Source: Anaerolineae bacterium
GTDB taxonomy: Bacteria; Chloroflexota; Anaerolineae; Aggregatilineales; Phototrophicaceae
DNA length: 64,000 bases
Assembly (NCBI GenBank): GCA_017303635.1
Contig: JAFLCG010000002.1
Coordinates: 468,918-532,917, forward strand
Direction: 5' to 3'
A model generated the notes under the pieces. That model saw nothing but the letters and a program-made list of their open reading frames with translations, ran no database searches and was not told the DNA's origin. Shown here one piece after another: positions 1 through 8,285 of the stretch. Within the stretch, counting starts at the first letter, position 1; each line of letters starts with the position of its first letter. The translations under genes were made by a program, and so were the position numbers.

Positions 1-1247
1 AAGCGCGGGTCAAGATCTTCAAGAGTCTTGCTGGTGGTGAACACAGTCGGGCGGCGCGTCACGTAACGGTAATCAATGATCTGGAACAGCTTTTCTTTGG
101 CCCAGGCGGAGGCACTTTCCATACCCAAATCATCCAGCACCAGGAAGGGTGTATTTTTCACCTGTTGAAAGCGTTGGTCAAAGCTGACGGGTGCGCCGGG
201 ATTGAAGGTTACACGCAGGTAATCGAGCAGGTCGGCAGTGGTCACAAACATGACAGGCTGCCCCCGCGACTGGACATCGTGGGCGATGGCGGCTGCCAGA
301 TGCGTCTTGCCGGTGCTGTAAGGGCCGACCAGACACAACCAGCCTTGCGGACTGCGGGCGTAACCGGCCGCTACATCCAGCGCCCGTTCCAGATTGGACC
401 GCTCCTCCGGAGTCACTTTGCGACGCGTATCAAAGGAGTCGAAAGTCATATCGGCATAGAGCGATAAGCTGGACAAATCGGCATGGCGGTTTTTAGCTGT
501 GGTGCGGTAGTCCGGTGCCGTGATAGGCACACGCCGGATCATGGCGGAGTCCAGCAGGCGGCTGCGAATGCGCGCATCGAGCGTGTCGAGGTCGATGTTG
601 GTGGTGATGACCGTCGGGAGGTTGCGGCTGTAGCGGTGATTGAGCAGTTGAAACAGCTTCTCCTGAGCCCATTCGCTGGCGTTCTCCGCGCCGAGATCGT
701 CAAGGATCAGCAGGGGGGCATTGCGAATCCGGTCAAAGGTTTCATCGTAGCCGGTTTCTGAGGATGGCCCGAAGGTGCTGCGGAGGTGGTCGAGTAAATC
801 GGGGGTGGTGATGAAAAGGACGATCTCGCCCTTCGCCAGCCGGGCATTGCCCACGGCTGCCGCCAGATGGGTTTTGCCACAGCCGTAAGTTCCTTCCAGC
901 AACAACCAACCTTCTGGTTGTTCAGCGAAGCGGGCACACATGGTCAGGGCAAATTCGAGCGATTGCGCTTCCGCCGGTTTCAGCGCCTGCGGATCAATCA
1001 CAAAATTATCGAAGCCTTTTTCACTGAAGGCATCCAGATTGCTCAGGCGGCGCAGCCGTTCCTGCCGGTCTGCGTCCATCTCCAACCGATGATTAGGGCA
1101 ACGGAAAAGCTTACCGAAACGTGGATCCCCCACCGGCACATCATAGCGAATGACACCCATATTCTCGCAGATGGATGACTGAGCACCACACAGGCGGCAG
1201 GCCGTTGAATCAGCGTTCGATGAAGTCGGCGAAGGCTCCAGAGACAT
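1..1247 (-). CDS. DnaC/IstB-like ATPase with two tandem AAA+ modules (3' end outside window)
   Basis: The frame is open without a stop from ATG at 1247 to the left edge, about 415 residues. An N-terminal zinc-ribbon-like part (CRLCG at about residue 17, then a CPNH motif) is followed by two similar ATPase modules. Module 1 has Walker A GTYGCGKTHLA near residue 121, Walker B LLILDDLGAE near 182 and an ARIRSRL box. Module 2 has Walker A GPYSTGKTHLA near 311 and Walker B FLVLDDLGME near 372. DnaC/IstB proteins load the replicative helicase and normally carry one AAA+ module, so two in one chain is unusual. The start overlaps the end of the DnaD-like gene by 38 nt, which suggests co-translation and a joint role in replication initiation or restart. 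I checked codon by codon through 417-560 that the frame is not interrupted between modules. The C-terminal end lies outside the window. Confidence 0.85.
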   Translation of the reverse strand, partial: MSLEPSPTSSNADSTACRLCGAQSSICENMGVIRYDVPVGDPRFGKLFRCPNHRLEMDADRQERLRRLSNLDAFSEKGFDNFVIDPQALKPAEAQSLEFALTMCARFAEQPEGWLLLEGTYGCGKTHLAAAVGNARLAKGEIVLFITTPDLLDHLRSTFGPSSETGYDETFDRIRNAPLLILDDLGAENASEWAQEKLFQLLNHRYSRNLPTVITTNIDLDTLDARIRSRLLDSAMIRRVPITAPDYRTTAKNRHADLSSLSLYADMTFDSFDTRRKVTPEERSNLERALDVAAGYARSPQGWLCLVGPYSTGKTHLAAAIAHDVQSRGQPVMFVTTADLLDYLRVTFNPGAPVSFDQRFQQVKNTPFLVLDDLGMESASAWAKEKLFQIIDYRYVTRRPTVFTTSKTLEDLDPR

Positions 1248-1923
1248 ATTGTTTCCCAGCCGGTTCACCAGATCGCTCCACTGGTTTGCCATTACGTCCT
1301 TCCGTCTCCCAGCGTTTGAGGATGGCATCAATATAACGCCAACTGCGTTTGTTAGACTTCACTGCTTCACGGATGGCATCCGCGATGAGTTCAGGCAGAT
1401 AATGCTCCGCCGCATCCTTGAGGGCATCGCCAATCATGGGCGTCAGCGGGCCGATGTTCGACTCGTACAGGCGGAATATATTCGGGCGTTCCGGCAGAAT
1501 TTCGATGAGCGCATGACCATCGCTGGGCGTCCACAATCCGGCTTTCAACTGCTCCAGCGCCAAGCGTCCGTTGACCGTATTGACCAGATAGAGGCGTTCA
1601 TCAGCCCCGTTCAGGCGCACACTGGCGGTCAGCAAAGTGCCGCGCTCGATGGCCCGCTCCAACGCCGAGTCCAGCAGGGTTTCAGCCGTGGAAGCCGGAT
1701 CACAGGCCAGCAGCGACCGTTTTAAGGCTTCGTCTTTGAGGAAGTCATCCCGACGCAGGAAGCGGAAGCGCCCTTCCTGCTGGCTGATGGCGTAGAAACA
1801 GAAAAGCGTGACCTTGAGTTCCGCCAGATCATCAATCAAGGGCAGCAGATCGCTAAAGAACTGGGTCGGAAAAGCCGCCGCGCTGACCGTGCTGCCCTGA
1901 GGGAAACCTGAAAACCGTTGCAT
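1210..1923 (-). CDS. DnaD-like replication protein
   Basis: The 237-residue protein resembles the DnaD/DnaB-type primosomal proteins found next to DnaC-like loaders. It has an N-terminal winged-helix-like part (FFSDLLPLIDDLAELKVTLF and a following FRFLRRDDF stretch) and a C-terminal helical part with KSNKRSWRYIDAILKRWETEG, which matches the conserved DnaD C-terminal signature of aromatic and basic residues before the Ile-Leu-x-x-Trp core. I start it at the ATG at 1923. The frame stays open upstream to 2085, but that extension is rich in Pro and Asn and does not look like folded protein. The gene overlaps the downstream two-module ATPase gene. Its role in helicase loading is inferred from the family and this neighbour. 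Confidence 0.8.
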   Translation of the reverse strand: MQRFSGFPQGSTVSAAAFPTQFFSDLLPLIDDLAELKVTLFCFYAISQQEGRFRFLRRDDFLKDEALKRSLLACDPASTAETLLDSALERAIERGTLLTASVRLNGADERLYLVNTVNGRLALEQLKAGLWTPSDGHALIEILPERPNIFRLYESNIGPLTPMIGDALKDAAEHYLPELIADAIREAVKSNKRSWRYIDAILKRWETEGRNGKPVERSGEPAGKQYVSGAFADFIER

Positions 1924-2035
1924 GGAGATTATGCTGTCTCGCAAGTCATCTGGAACGGGATGAGACTTTCCATTATGCCATAGATTGGGGTTAGGGGGGC
2001 GGGTTGGGCCATCGTTTTTTGACAGTTTGCCTTCC

Positions 2036-2064
2036 TTGCAAAGAGGTCGGGGTTGGATTACACT
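2036..2064 (+). promoter_or_regulatory. candidate sigma-70 promoter upstream of hisS
   Basis: TTGCAA at 2036-2041 and TACACT at 2059-2064 are separated by exactly 17 bp. The transcript would start near 2071 and meet a terminator-like hairpin at 2150-2178. This could be the hisS promoter with an attenuator, or a promoter for a separate RNA of about 105 nt. I recognise no T-box motif. Confidence 0.35.
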
Positions 2065-2149
2065 TCTACACATGTTGAACATCACCCTGAACCACCCTTC
2101 CCATCAGGCACGAAGCGTTTAGCCGCGTCGCGCAGGTTTGAGCTATTCC

Positions 2150-2178
2150 AGCGCAGGCGTCGGCCTGCGCTTTTTATT
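2150..2178 (+). terminator. intrinsic terminator or attenuator ahead of hisS
   Basis: A perfect 9-bp stem AGCGCAGGC / GCCTGCGCT (2150-2158 and 2163-2171) closes a 4-nt loop and is followed by TTTTATTT. It lies 145 nt before the hisS start, so it ends a short upstream transcript or conditionally stops the hisS transcript. Confidence 0.75.
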
Positions 2179-2205
2179 TGTCTGAATTCTGGACTTTACT
2201 GTAGA

Positions 2206-2316
2206 GAAGCAGAGGAAGATTTAATGCAAAGCGGCAATCCCACAGGGAGGCTTCGCTCAGATGCAATGTCGCAAAGCATTTTTCTAGGTATCGACTATCC
2301 GCTATCGACTAAGGAC
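2206..2316 (+). repeat. short 8-nt and 7-nt degenerate tandem repeats in the hisS leader
   Basis: Positions 2206-2221 hold two octads, GTAGAGAA and GCAGAGGA. Positions 2289-2316 hold four consecutive heptads, TATCGAC, TATCCGC, TATCGAC and TAAGGAC, ending 6 nt before the hisS ATG. The same kinds of repeat recur at other places in the window (see findings). Confidence 0.65.
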
Positions 2317-2322
2317 TGATTC

Positions 2323-3654
2323 ATGCCTCCTGTCAAAATCCAACCTCGTCTACCCAAAGGAATGCGGGACTTCCTGCCGGGGGACATGCTCAAACGCGAG
2401 TATGTCTTCAGCATCGTGCGGGAGGTCTTCCACCTGTATGGCTTCGAGCCGCTGCAAACGCCCGTCCTCGAACTGACCGAGACGCTGATGGGCAAGTACG
2501 GGGAAGAAGCTGAAAAACTGATCTATCACTCCGAACACCCTGGCGGTAAAGAGGGCGTGGCGATGCGGTATGACCTGACGGTACCGCTGGCGCGGGTGGT
2601 GGCTCAATATGAAGGGCAGTTGAGCTTCCCCTTCAAACGCTATCAGCTCTCCCCGGTGTGGCGGGCGGAGCGCCCGCAACGGGGTCGCTACCGGGAGTTT
2701 TACCAGTGTGATGCCGATATTGTGGGCATCAGCGGTATGAGCGCCGATGCGGAAATCCTCTCGCTGGTGGTCACAGCACTGACGAAGCTGGGTTTCCAGC
2801 AGTTCACGGTCAAGATCAATAACCGCAAACTGCTGACCGGCATGGGCACTTATTCCGGGGTGCCGGATTCACAACTGGGCGATCTCTACCGCAGTGTCGA
2901 TAAGTTCGACAAGATCGGCGCGGAAGGTGTGCAGAAAGAACTGGTTGAGCGCGGCCTGCCTGCCGACGCTGTCAGCCGGATGATGGACCTGATCCAGTCG
3001 AAGCAGCCGGGGCTGGCGAACCTGGATTTCGCCGAAGAAGTCATGGGGAAGATCCCGGCGGCTGCCGAGGGTATCCGCGAACTGCGGGATCTGGCCGGGC
3101 ACCTGGCCGACCAGGGTGTGCCGCCCCAGTTCTATGACTTTGACTTCACGATGGTGCGCGGACTGGGCTATTACACCGGGCCGATCTTTGAAACGGTCAT
3201 CACCGAGCCGAACCTGGGCAGCGTGACTGGCGGCGGTCGGTATGATGACCTGGTGGGTCTGTTCCGCAAGACCAGTTTGCCAACTACCGGCACGTCGCTG
3301 GGGATTGAGCGTATCATCGACCTGATGGACGTGCTGGGTTTGTATCCGGCGCACATCGCGCCAACGGTGGTGCAGGTGCTGGTGACGGTGTTCAACCCAG
3401 AGTCGCGGGCGGCTTCCACCCGGTTGGCGGCAGACCTGCGGCGGGCGGGGATCCGGACGGAACTGTACATGGAAGACAAGGGCCTGGGTAAGCAGTTCAA
3501 CTATGCCGATAAGAAGGGCATTCCGCTGGTCGCCATCCTCGGCCCTGAAGAAACGGCGCAAGGGATGGTCAAGCTCAAGCGGTTGACTGACGGTCAGGAA
3601 GTGAGCGTTGCGGCGGCGGCGGCGGCGGCAGAGGCGCAGGGTTTGCTCGGCTAG
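2323..3654 (+). CDS. hisS: histidyl-tRNA synthetase
   Basis: This class II synthetase of 443 residues charges tRNA-His with histidine in the cytoplasm. Motif 2 is visible as FKRYQLSPVWRAERPQRGRY followed by REFYQCDADIVG. The histidine-specific region reads VRGLGYYTGPIFE, a variant of the usual RGLDYY, and motif 3 is SLGIERII. The anticodon-binding domain follows from about residue 345. Length is normal for the family. The C-terminus carries a run of eight alanines encoded by a GCG trinucleotide run at about 3611-3631, a likely slippage site that should not affect the enzyme core. The leader contains a terminator-like hairpin and heptad repeats, so expression may be controlled before translation. 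Confidence 0.97.
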   Translation: MPPVKIQPRLPKGMRDFLPGDMLKREYVFSIVREVFHLYGFEPLQTPVLELTETLMGKYGEEAEKLIYHSEHPGGKEGVAMRYDLTVPLARVVAQYEGQLSFPFKRYQLSPVWRAERPQRGRYREFYQCDADIVGISGMSADAEILSLVVTALTKLGFQQFTVKINNRKLLTGMGTYSGVPDSQLGDLYRSVDKFDKIGAEGVQKELVERGLPADAVSRMMDLIQSKQPGLANLDFAEEVMGKIPAAAEGIRELRDLAGHLADQGVPPQFYDFDFTMVRGLGYYTGPIFETVITEPNLGSVTGGGRYDDLVGLFRKTSLPTTGTSLGIERIIDLMDVLGLYPAHIAPTVVQVLVTVFNPESRAASTRLAADLRRAGIRTELYMEDKGLGKQFNYADKKGIPLVAILGPEETAQGMVKLKRLTDGQEVSVAAAAAAAEAQGLLG

Positions 3655-3713
3655 GGGTGGTCATGACTTTTTCACGATCATGGCGACATCTCGCTTTAGA
3701 AAGCCAACAATCC

Positions 3714-3765
3714 GCCAGACGTTAAAACGTCCGGCTCCGGTGAGGACAAGCCCACTAAAGGGGCT
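3714..3765. repeat. two-hairpin intergenic element, copy 1
   Basis: Hairpin 1 has arms GCCAGACGTT (3714-3723) and AACGTCCGGC (3726-3735) with one mismatch. After 13 nt comes hairpin 2, AGCCC (3749-3753), loop ACTAAAG, GGGCT (3761-3765). A second copy with the same spacing lies at 47650-47701. It is in the 3654-4286 gap, which holds no credible gene and consists mostly of repeats. Confidence 0.7.
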
Positions 3766-3966
3766 GCTTTCGGACAGGCAAGACCCTAATGAGATTTGAC
3801 AGGCAAAATCGGTAATGGGCAGCGGGTGGATATACGGGCGAAGACGCCCTAATCCGCCCCTACATTCACAATTGGCAAGATCATAGTATTTCACCAAGCG
3901 TCATTGTTGGGGTGGCAGGGCCTCACCCCCAGTCGCCTCTCACAAAGGTAGATTTTTGCTGGATCG

Positions 3967-4085
3967 GGCGCAAAGAGGGAACCTCACCCCCCTGCCGCCT
4001 TCGGCGTCTCCTTCCGCACCCCTGGCTCCTCGAGAATGTACGACTACACGCGAGCCGGGGTGCTGGAGAGGGGGAGTCGAGAGTC
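3967..4085. repeat. C-rich/G-rich imperfect inverted repeat, copy 1
   Basis: A left half rich in CCTCACCCCC and CTCCTTCCGC is answered by a right half with GGAGAGGGGGAGTC. The segment starting GCGCAAAGAGGGAACCTCA matches GCGCAAAGACGGAACCTCA at about 49115, and the right ends also match, so the two loci belong to one dispersed family. A minimal hairpin of the same kind is at 15131-15154. Confidence 0.6.
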
Positions 4086-4154
4086 ACTCCAAAGATGACC
4101 AGGAATGGACTACCCATCCTTTTACGCTTGGTAAAACAATAGCATGGTATCAAC

Positions 4155-4184
4155 GCAAAACCGGAACATATGTTCCGGTTTTGC
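4155..4184. repeat. 30-bp perfect palindrome, copy 1
   Basis: GCAAAACCGGAACAT (4155-4169) is followed directly by its exact reverse complement (4170-4184). The RNA would form a strong stem ending in GGTTTT, so it could act as a bidirectional terminator. Related copies are at 34972-34999 and, degenerate, at 47611-47638. Confidence 0.75.
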
Positions 4185-4223
4185 ATTCAAAAGGACTAAG
4201 GCATGTGAGGGCAGCTTTCAGAC

Positions 4224-4243
4224 GGACGAGGCGTGCCTCGTCC
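4224..4243. repeat. GGACGAGGC palindromic element, copy 1
   Basis: GGACGAGGC (4224-4232), loop GT, GCCTCGTCC (4235-4243), then CTACC. The same element is at 9911-9930. It sits 42 nt beyond the stop codon of the ABC exporter. Confidence 0.7.
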
Positions 4244-4285
4244 CTACCTAGGGCGCGTTTTGCCTGTGTTCCCTTTGCTTTCAGG

Positions 4286-6019
4286 TCACAGCTTCAATTG
4301 CATGGTGTATAGGCTGGCGTAGACTCCGCCCAGGGCGAGCAACTCTTCGTGCGTGCCCTGTTCAGCGATGCCTGCATCGCTCATGACGAGAATGCGACCC
4401 GCATTGCGCACGGTGGAGAGGCGGTGCGCGATGACGATCATGGTGCGGTTCTGGCGCAACTGCTCCATGGACTCCTGCACTGCGCGTTCGCTCTCGTTAT
4501 CGAGGGCGCTGGTAGCTTCGTCGAAGATGATGATGGGCGGATTTTTGAGAAACACGCGGGCGATGCTGAGGCGCTGCTTTTGCCCACCGGAGAGCTTGAC
4601 GCCGCGCTGCCCGATATCCGTGTCGTAGCCTTCGGGTAAGGCCATGATGAAATCATTGGCGTGAGCCTTGCGTGCTGCCGTGATGATCTCGGCCCGCGAG
4701 GCACCCGGTTTGCCATAGCCGATGTTTTCGGCCACGGTCCCGGCAAAGAGATACACGTCCTGCTGCACAATACCGATGTTGGCTCGCAGCGAGGCCAGAG
4801 TGACATCACGGATGTCCTGCCCATCCAGTTTGATCGCCCCGGCGGTGACCTCATAGAAACGCGGGATGAGCGAGCACAGCGTGCTCTTACCGACGCCGGA
4901 GGTGCCGACCAGCGCCACATACTCCCCGGCGCGGATGGTGACTGAGAGATTTTCGAGGACGAAATCGCCTTCCTCCCGGTAACGGAAGCTGACGTTATCG
5001 AAGGCTATGCCTCCCTGCACGTGCTGCAGTGCTACCGAGTCCGGCGTATCCTGAATATCCGGCGCAATCTCCATGATCTCGATGAAGCGGTTGAAGCCGG
5101 TCAAGCCTTCCTGCAGCAGGCGGGCGATATTGACCGCGCGCTGGATTGGCTCAATCAAGATGCCGATGCATAGCAGGAATGTCACTAAATCAGCCAGGTT
5201 CAAGCTCTGGTTGGCAATCGCCACCCCGCCGAAGACGACCACCACGATGGTCATCAACTGGGTGAAGGCAAACAAGCCGTTGGAGAACCAGGCATCCCCC
5301 CGATAGACTGCGCGGCGGCTTTCCACAAACTGGTGATTGGCCTCGTTGAATTTGCTCTGTTCGATGGCTTCGTTGCTGAAGGACTTGACCACACGGATGC
5401 CCGCCAGCGAGTCTTCGACCTGGGCGTTGATGTCCGCCACGCGCTCGCTGCTCAGGTGATTCGCCCGCACCATCCGGCGATGGAAGTAAATGCCATAGAC
5501 CGCCATCAGGGGCAGGAAACCAAAAACGATCAGTGTCAACGGGATATTGATGAACAGGAGCAGGATAAAGGCCCCGGTGAACTTCAGCAGGGCGATGATG
5601 AAGTCCTCCGGGCCATGATGACACAACTCCGAGATGGCAAAGAGGTCGTTGCTGATGCGGCTCATCAACTGCCCGGTTTTGCGGTCGTCGTAGAAGCTGA
5701 AGGAGAGTTTCTGATAATGGGCGAACAGCTCGACCCGCATGTCGCTTTCGATATAGGTTCCCATCATGTGACCACGATAATCGACAAAGGTATTGGCGGC
5801 GGTCTGGGCTGCGACCAACGCCATCATGACCGCGCCCATCACGAGGATATGAGCCAGCACATCCGGTGGATTGATTTCCAACATTCCAGTGATGTAGCGG
5901 GCGCACAGCGGCAGGATCAGGGCGATAGCTGCGACCAATACCGCGGCACACACATCGGCGATCAACAGACGGCGATAGGGGCGATAGTACGAAAAAAACT
6001 TGCGGATACGCGGTGACAC
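4286..6019 (-). CDS. ABC exporter, fused membrane and ATPase domains (MsbA/ABCB type)
   Basis: A half-transporter of 577 residues that should work as a homodimer in the membrane, exporting lipids or drugs. Six transmembrane helices fill about residues 20-310. The ATPase follows with Walker A GTSGVGKST, Q-loop near DVYLFAG, signature LSGGQKQRLSIAR and Walker B IIIFDEATSALD. I choose GTG at 6019 because GAGGAG lies 7 nt upstream; the frame is open to 6100 but that extension has no ribosome site. The Shine-Dalgarno sequence is itself part of a hairpin, and a strong small ORF lies upstream, so the gene is probably under translational attenuation. Substrate cannot be told from the sequence. Family assignment is secure. 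Confidence 0.93.
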   Translation of the reverse strand: MSPRIRKFFSYYRPYRRLLIADVCAAVLVAAIALILPLCARYITGMLEINPPDVLAHILVMGAVMMALVAAQTAANTFVDYRGHMMGTYIESDMRVELFAHYQKLSFSFYDDRKTGQLMSRISNDLFAISELCHHGPEDFIIALLKFTGAFILLLFINIPLTLIVFGFLPLMAVYGIYFHRRMVRANHLSSERVADINAQVEDSLAGIRVVKSFSNEAIEQSKFNEANHQFVESRRAVYRGDAWFSNGLFAFTQLMTIVVVVFGGVAIANQSLNLADLVTFLLCIGILIEPIQRAVNIARLLQEGLTGFNRFIEIMEIAPDIQDTPDSVALQHVQGGIAFDNVSFRYREEGDFVLENLSVTIRAGEYVALVGTSGVGKSTLCSLIPRFYEVTAGAIKLDGQDIRDVTLASLRANIGIVQQDVYLFAGTVAENIGYGKPGASRAEIITAARKAHANDFIMALPEGYDTDIGQRGVKLSGGQKQRLSIARVFLKNPPIIIFDEATSALDNESERAVQESMEQLRQNRTMIVIAHRLSTVRNAGRILVMSDAGIAEQGTHEELLALGGVYASLYTMQLKL

Positions 6020-6025
6020 AGCGCA

Positions 6026-6072
6026 GCTCCTCGAAGCAGATGGCGATTGAATGATGTGGGCAAACTTCGAGG
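6026..6072 (-). promoter_or_regulatory. hairpin sequestering the exporter's ribosome-binding site
   Basis: On the minus strand CCTCGAAG (6072-6065) pairs perfectly with CTTCGAGG (6036-6029), and the second arm runs into the Shine-Dalgarno sequence of the ABC exporter. A competing arm, GCTCCTC (6080-6074), can pair with GAGGAGC. Two mutually exclusive pairings next to a start codon are typical of translational attenuators. Confidence 0.6.
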
Positions 6073-6179
6073 TGAGGAGCACGCCGCAGACCAGCAGCAC
6101 AAACCCGCCACCTCACGGTGAGGCGGTCGTGCGAGTACACCGACCGAATGCGCTTAGGCCGAGGGAGACTCCAGCGGGG

Positions 6180-6260
6180 TTAGCGGCGGGAATTGACCAG
6201 AGCAGCGACAGAGGCGGTGCGCATCACGACAACCGTGTTCATGGGGTTTGTTGCTGGCAT
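6180..6260 (-). CDS. 26-codon leader peptide of the ABC exporter
   Basis: ATG at 6260 follows AAAGGAGG with 8 nt spacing, one of the best ribosome sites in the window. The peptide reads MPATNPMNTVVVMRTASVAA and ends LVNSRR before TAA at 6180. It has no room for a folded domain. It lies between a promoter-like sequence and the hairpin that covers the exporter's ribosome site, on the same strand. This order matches drug-inducible leader peptides that stall ribosomes and free a downstream start. The regulatory role is inferred; the ORF and its ribosome site are seen directly. A chance ORF is possible but the strong site argues against it. Confidence 0.55.
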   Translation of the reverse strand: MPATNPMNTVVVMRTASVAALVNSRR

Positions 6261-6301
6261 GATGGAAGCCTCCTTTACTCTGGATTGGATAGGATAGCAA
6301 A

Positions 6302-6330
6302 ATCATAGCGGAAGCGGCGATGACGGGCAA
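6302..6330 (-). promoter_or_regulatory. promoter for the leader peptide and ABC exporter
   Basis: On the minus strand TTGCCC (6330-6325) and TATGAT (6307-6302) are 17 bp apart. Transcription from here gives a leader of about 275 nt before the exporter start at 6019. Confidence 0.5.
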
Positions 6331-6419
6331 GAATCAACCCAGTGCAACCGTTTGCCAATACACACCGTAATACAGGGCATGATTTGGATGTACTGGTATT
6401 GTCATGAAAGTGGTTTAGT

Positions 6420-7193
6420 ATGGCACAACTGACCTGTCCCCACTGTGGATCGCCGATCAGCGCGGAGCAGATCAATATTCAGAAGACGCTGGCGGTCTGC
6501 CCGGCATGCGCCACCGTCTTCGATTTCAGCTCGACGGTGAGCGACCCCGCACCGATTCCCGCCGCTGCCCACAAGCGCAAGCGGCGCAAAGTCAAACAAC
6601 CCGAACACATCACGATTCAACCGAATGCGACGGGTCTCGACCTGGTCTATAAGTGGGGCATCAAATCGGAAAGCCAGTCCACCCTGTTCTGGATGGGCTT
6701 GTGGGCAGTGATCGCGATTGCCATCAGCATTGTCTTCCCGCTGCTCTCCGGCGAGGCGATCTTCGGCGGCGACTCGCCATTCTGGCTAGGGACCCTATTC
6801 GTGGGCGGATTCCCCTTCTACTACTTCCTGTGCCTGTTCACCAATTCCACCCGCTTCCTGCTGGATGAGGATCAACTTCAGGTGCGGACAACGCCGCTAT
6901 GGTTCTGGGGGGCGGGTCATGCGACGGTGGATACCGCGGATGTGGAGGCCGTCTACTCGGAAGTGGCGGATGACGAAGACGACGGCTATAACGTCTATGC
7001 CCGCCTGCGGGATGGCGAACGCAAACTCCTGCTCGAAGGACTGCTCAAAAACGATGCCGAGTTCATCGCACAGGAGATGAACTCGGCGCTGTATGAGATT
7101 GAAACCGGCGATTATGCTCACCTGACCGAGGGTGAAGGCATCGACGATGAGTCGGAAACCCGCCACCCTGCAGCGCGTGAACGCAAGGCCTGA
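6420..7193 (+). CDS. zinc-ribbon membrane protein with PH-like domain
   Basis: The 257-residue protein starts with a zinc ribbon (CPHCGSPIS and CPACATVFDF, four cysteines), then a basic linker (HKRKRRKVKQ). Two transmembrane helices follow at roughly 95-120 and 122-145. The C-terminal part (FLLDEDQLQVRTTPLWFWG and on) looks like a small beta-rich PH-like domain, and the last 30 residues are acidic. No enzyme motif is visible. It is transcribed away from the ABC exporter and stands alone. I cannot name a function; this layout is common among bacterial membrane proteins of unknown role. Confidence 0.75.
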   Translation: MAQLTCPHCGSPISAEQINIQKTLAVCPACATVFDFSSTVSDPAPIPAAAHKRKRRKVKQPEHITIQPNATGLDLVYKWGIKSESQSTLFWMGLWAVIAIAISIVFPLLSGEAIFGGDSPFWLGTLFVGGFPFYYFLCLFTNSTRFLLDEDQLQVRTTPLWFWGAGHATVDTADVEAVYSEVADDEDDGYNVYARLRDGERKLLLEGLLKNDAEFIAQEMNSALYEIETGDYAHLTEGEGIDDESETRHPAARERKA

Positions 7194-7213
7194 CCAGAAC
7201 GACTGACCAGGCG

Positions 7214-8164
7214 CTAATACGCCTGGAGACCGGCTTCGATGATGTCCCAGAACTTCGGCACATCAATGTCGATGGCGACGAAGCTGTTGGGTTTTTGCCC
7301 GGCTGAACCGAAGGACCCGGCGGCCCCAAAAAAGTCGCAATTGGTTCGTCCGTAGCTTTGTTCGCCCCGAATGTCGATCTGGGTAAACATCTCTTTGGTG
7401 GTCAGCACCGTGGGATCCAGCAAAAAGGCAATCGTGATCGGATCATGCAGCGGGCCACCTGCCCAACCGAAGACCTTCTTCTGGGTCTGGTTGAAAAAGG
7501 TCATGATGTCGATGAACAGCTTACCGGCGCTGGTCTGGACCTTACTCATGCGTTCCATGACGGAGGGCAGGCACAGGGCTTTCCGCGTCACATCCAGCCC
7601 AACCATGGTAATTTTGCGCCCGCAGGTAAAGGCGACATGGGCGGCATCGGCATCGGCATAAATGTTGAATTCGGCGGCAGGCGTGACATTGCCGAGCTGG
7701 TAACAGCCCCCCATCAAGACGATTTCTTTGATCTTGGGCACGATATCCGGGTAGAGCCGGATAGCCATCGCCAGATTGGTCATCGGCCCGGTGGTGACCA
7801 TGGTGATGTCGCCATCGGATTTGAGCAGCGTCTCAGCAATATAGAGTACCGCGTGTTGGGACTCGACGTGTCTGGTCAGCGGCGGAAAAAGCGGGCCATC
7901 CAGACCGGATTCCCCGTGGATCTCCGGGGCGATGACTTGTTTATCCCGAATCATGGGCTGTCCACAACCCGCATAGATAGGTACATCAATGTTTAGGTAC
8001 TGGCAGACATTGAGTGTATTGATGACGGTTTTATCGAGCGTCTGATTGCCGGCAACGACGGTGATGCCGAGCAGGTCAATCAACGGGCTTTTGGCTGCCA
8101 GCATGATGGCAACCGCATCGTCATGACCCGGATCACAATCCAAAATAATCTTACGTTTCTCCAT
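7214..8164 (-). CDS. nucleoside hydrolase (IUNH family)
   Basis: This cytoplasmic enzyme of 316 residues hydrolyses ribonucleosides to base and ribose. The N-terminal calcium-binding signature reads DCDPGHDDAVAIML, the family's DxDPGxDDA motif. Further support comes from TTGPMTNLAMAI, VLMGGCYQLGNVTPAAEFNI and the late catalytic-histidine motif GGPLHDPITIAFLLDP. I start it at ATG 8164, with AGGA 9 nt upstream; a TTG two codons earlier is an alternative. Pyrimidine or purine preference cannot be read from the sequence. It has no pathway neighbours here. Confidence 0.93.
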   Translation of the reverse strand: MEKRKIILDCDPGHDDAVAIMLAAKSPLIDLLGITVVAGNQTLDKTVINTLNVCQYLNIDVPIYAGCGQPMIRDKQVIAPEIHGESGLDGPLFPPLTRHVESQHAVLYIAETLLKSDGDITMVTTGPMTNLAMAIRLYPDIVPKIKEIVLMGGCYQLGNVTPAAEFNIYADADAAHVAFTCGRKITMVGLDVTRKALCLPSVMERMSKVQTSAGKLFIDIMTFFNQTQKKVFGWAGGPLHDPITIAFLLDPTVLTTKEMFTQIDIRGEQSYGRTNCDFFGAAGSFGSAGQKPNSFVAIDIDVPKFWDIIEAGLQAY

Positions 8165-8285
8165 GATCAACTATCCTTAAGGTAAGCATGAAGCCAATGG
8201 GGAACCAGCGCTCCCATGAGATCGAGGGGGAGCGTAACCCGATTTCAGATTGGCTCCTAGTTCCACCTTGCCCATGACAATGGTT

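Noticed and set aside
2085..2178. Possible 4.5S signal-recognition RNA
   Set aside because: The sequence has CTGAACCACCC but lacks the GGAAGG-type tetraloop and the conserved AGCAG side, so I keep only the promoter and terminator.
3608..4312. Several open frames of 60-118 codons after hisS
   Set aside because: They overlap palindromes and repeats, conflict with each other on both strands and look random in composition.
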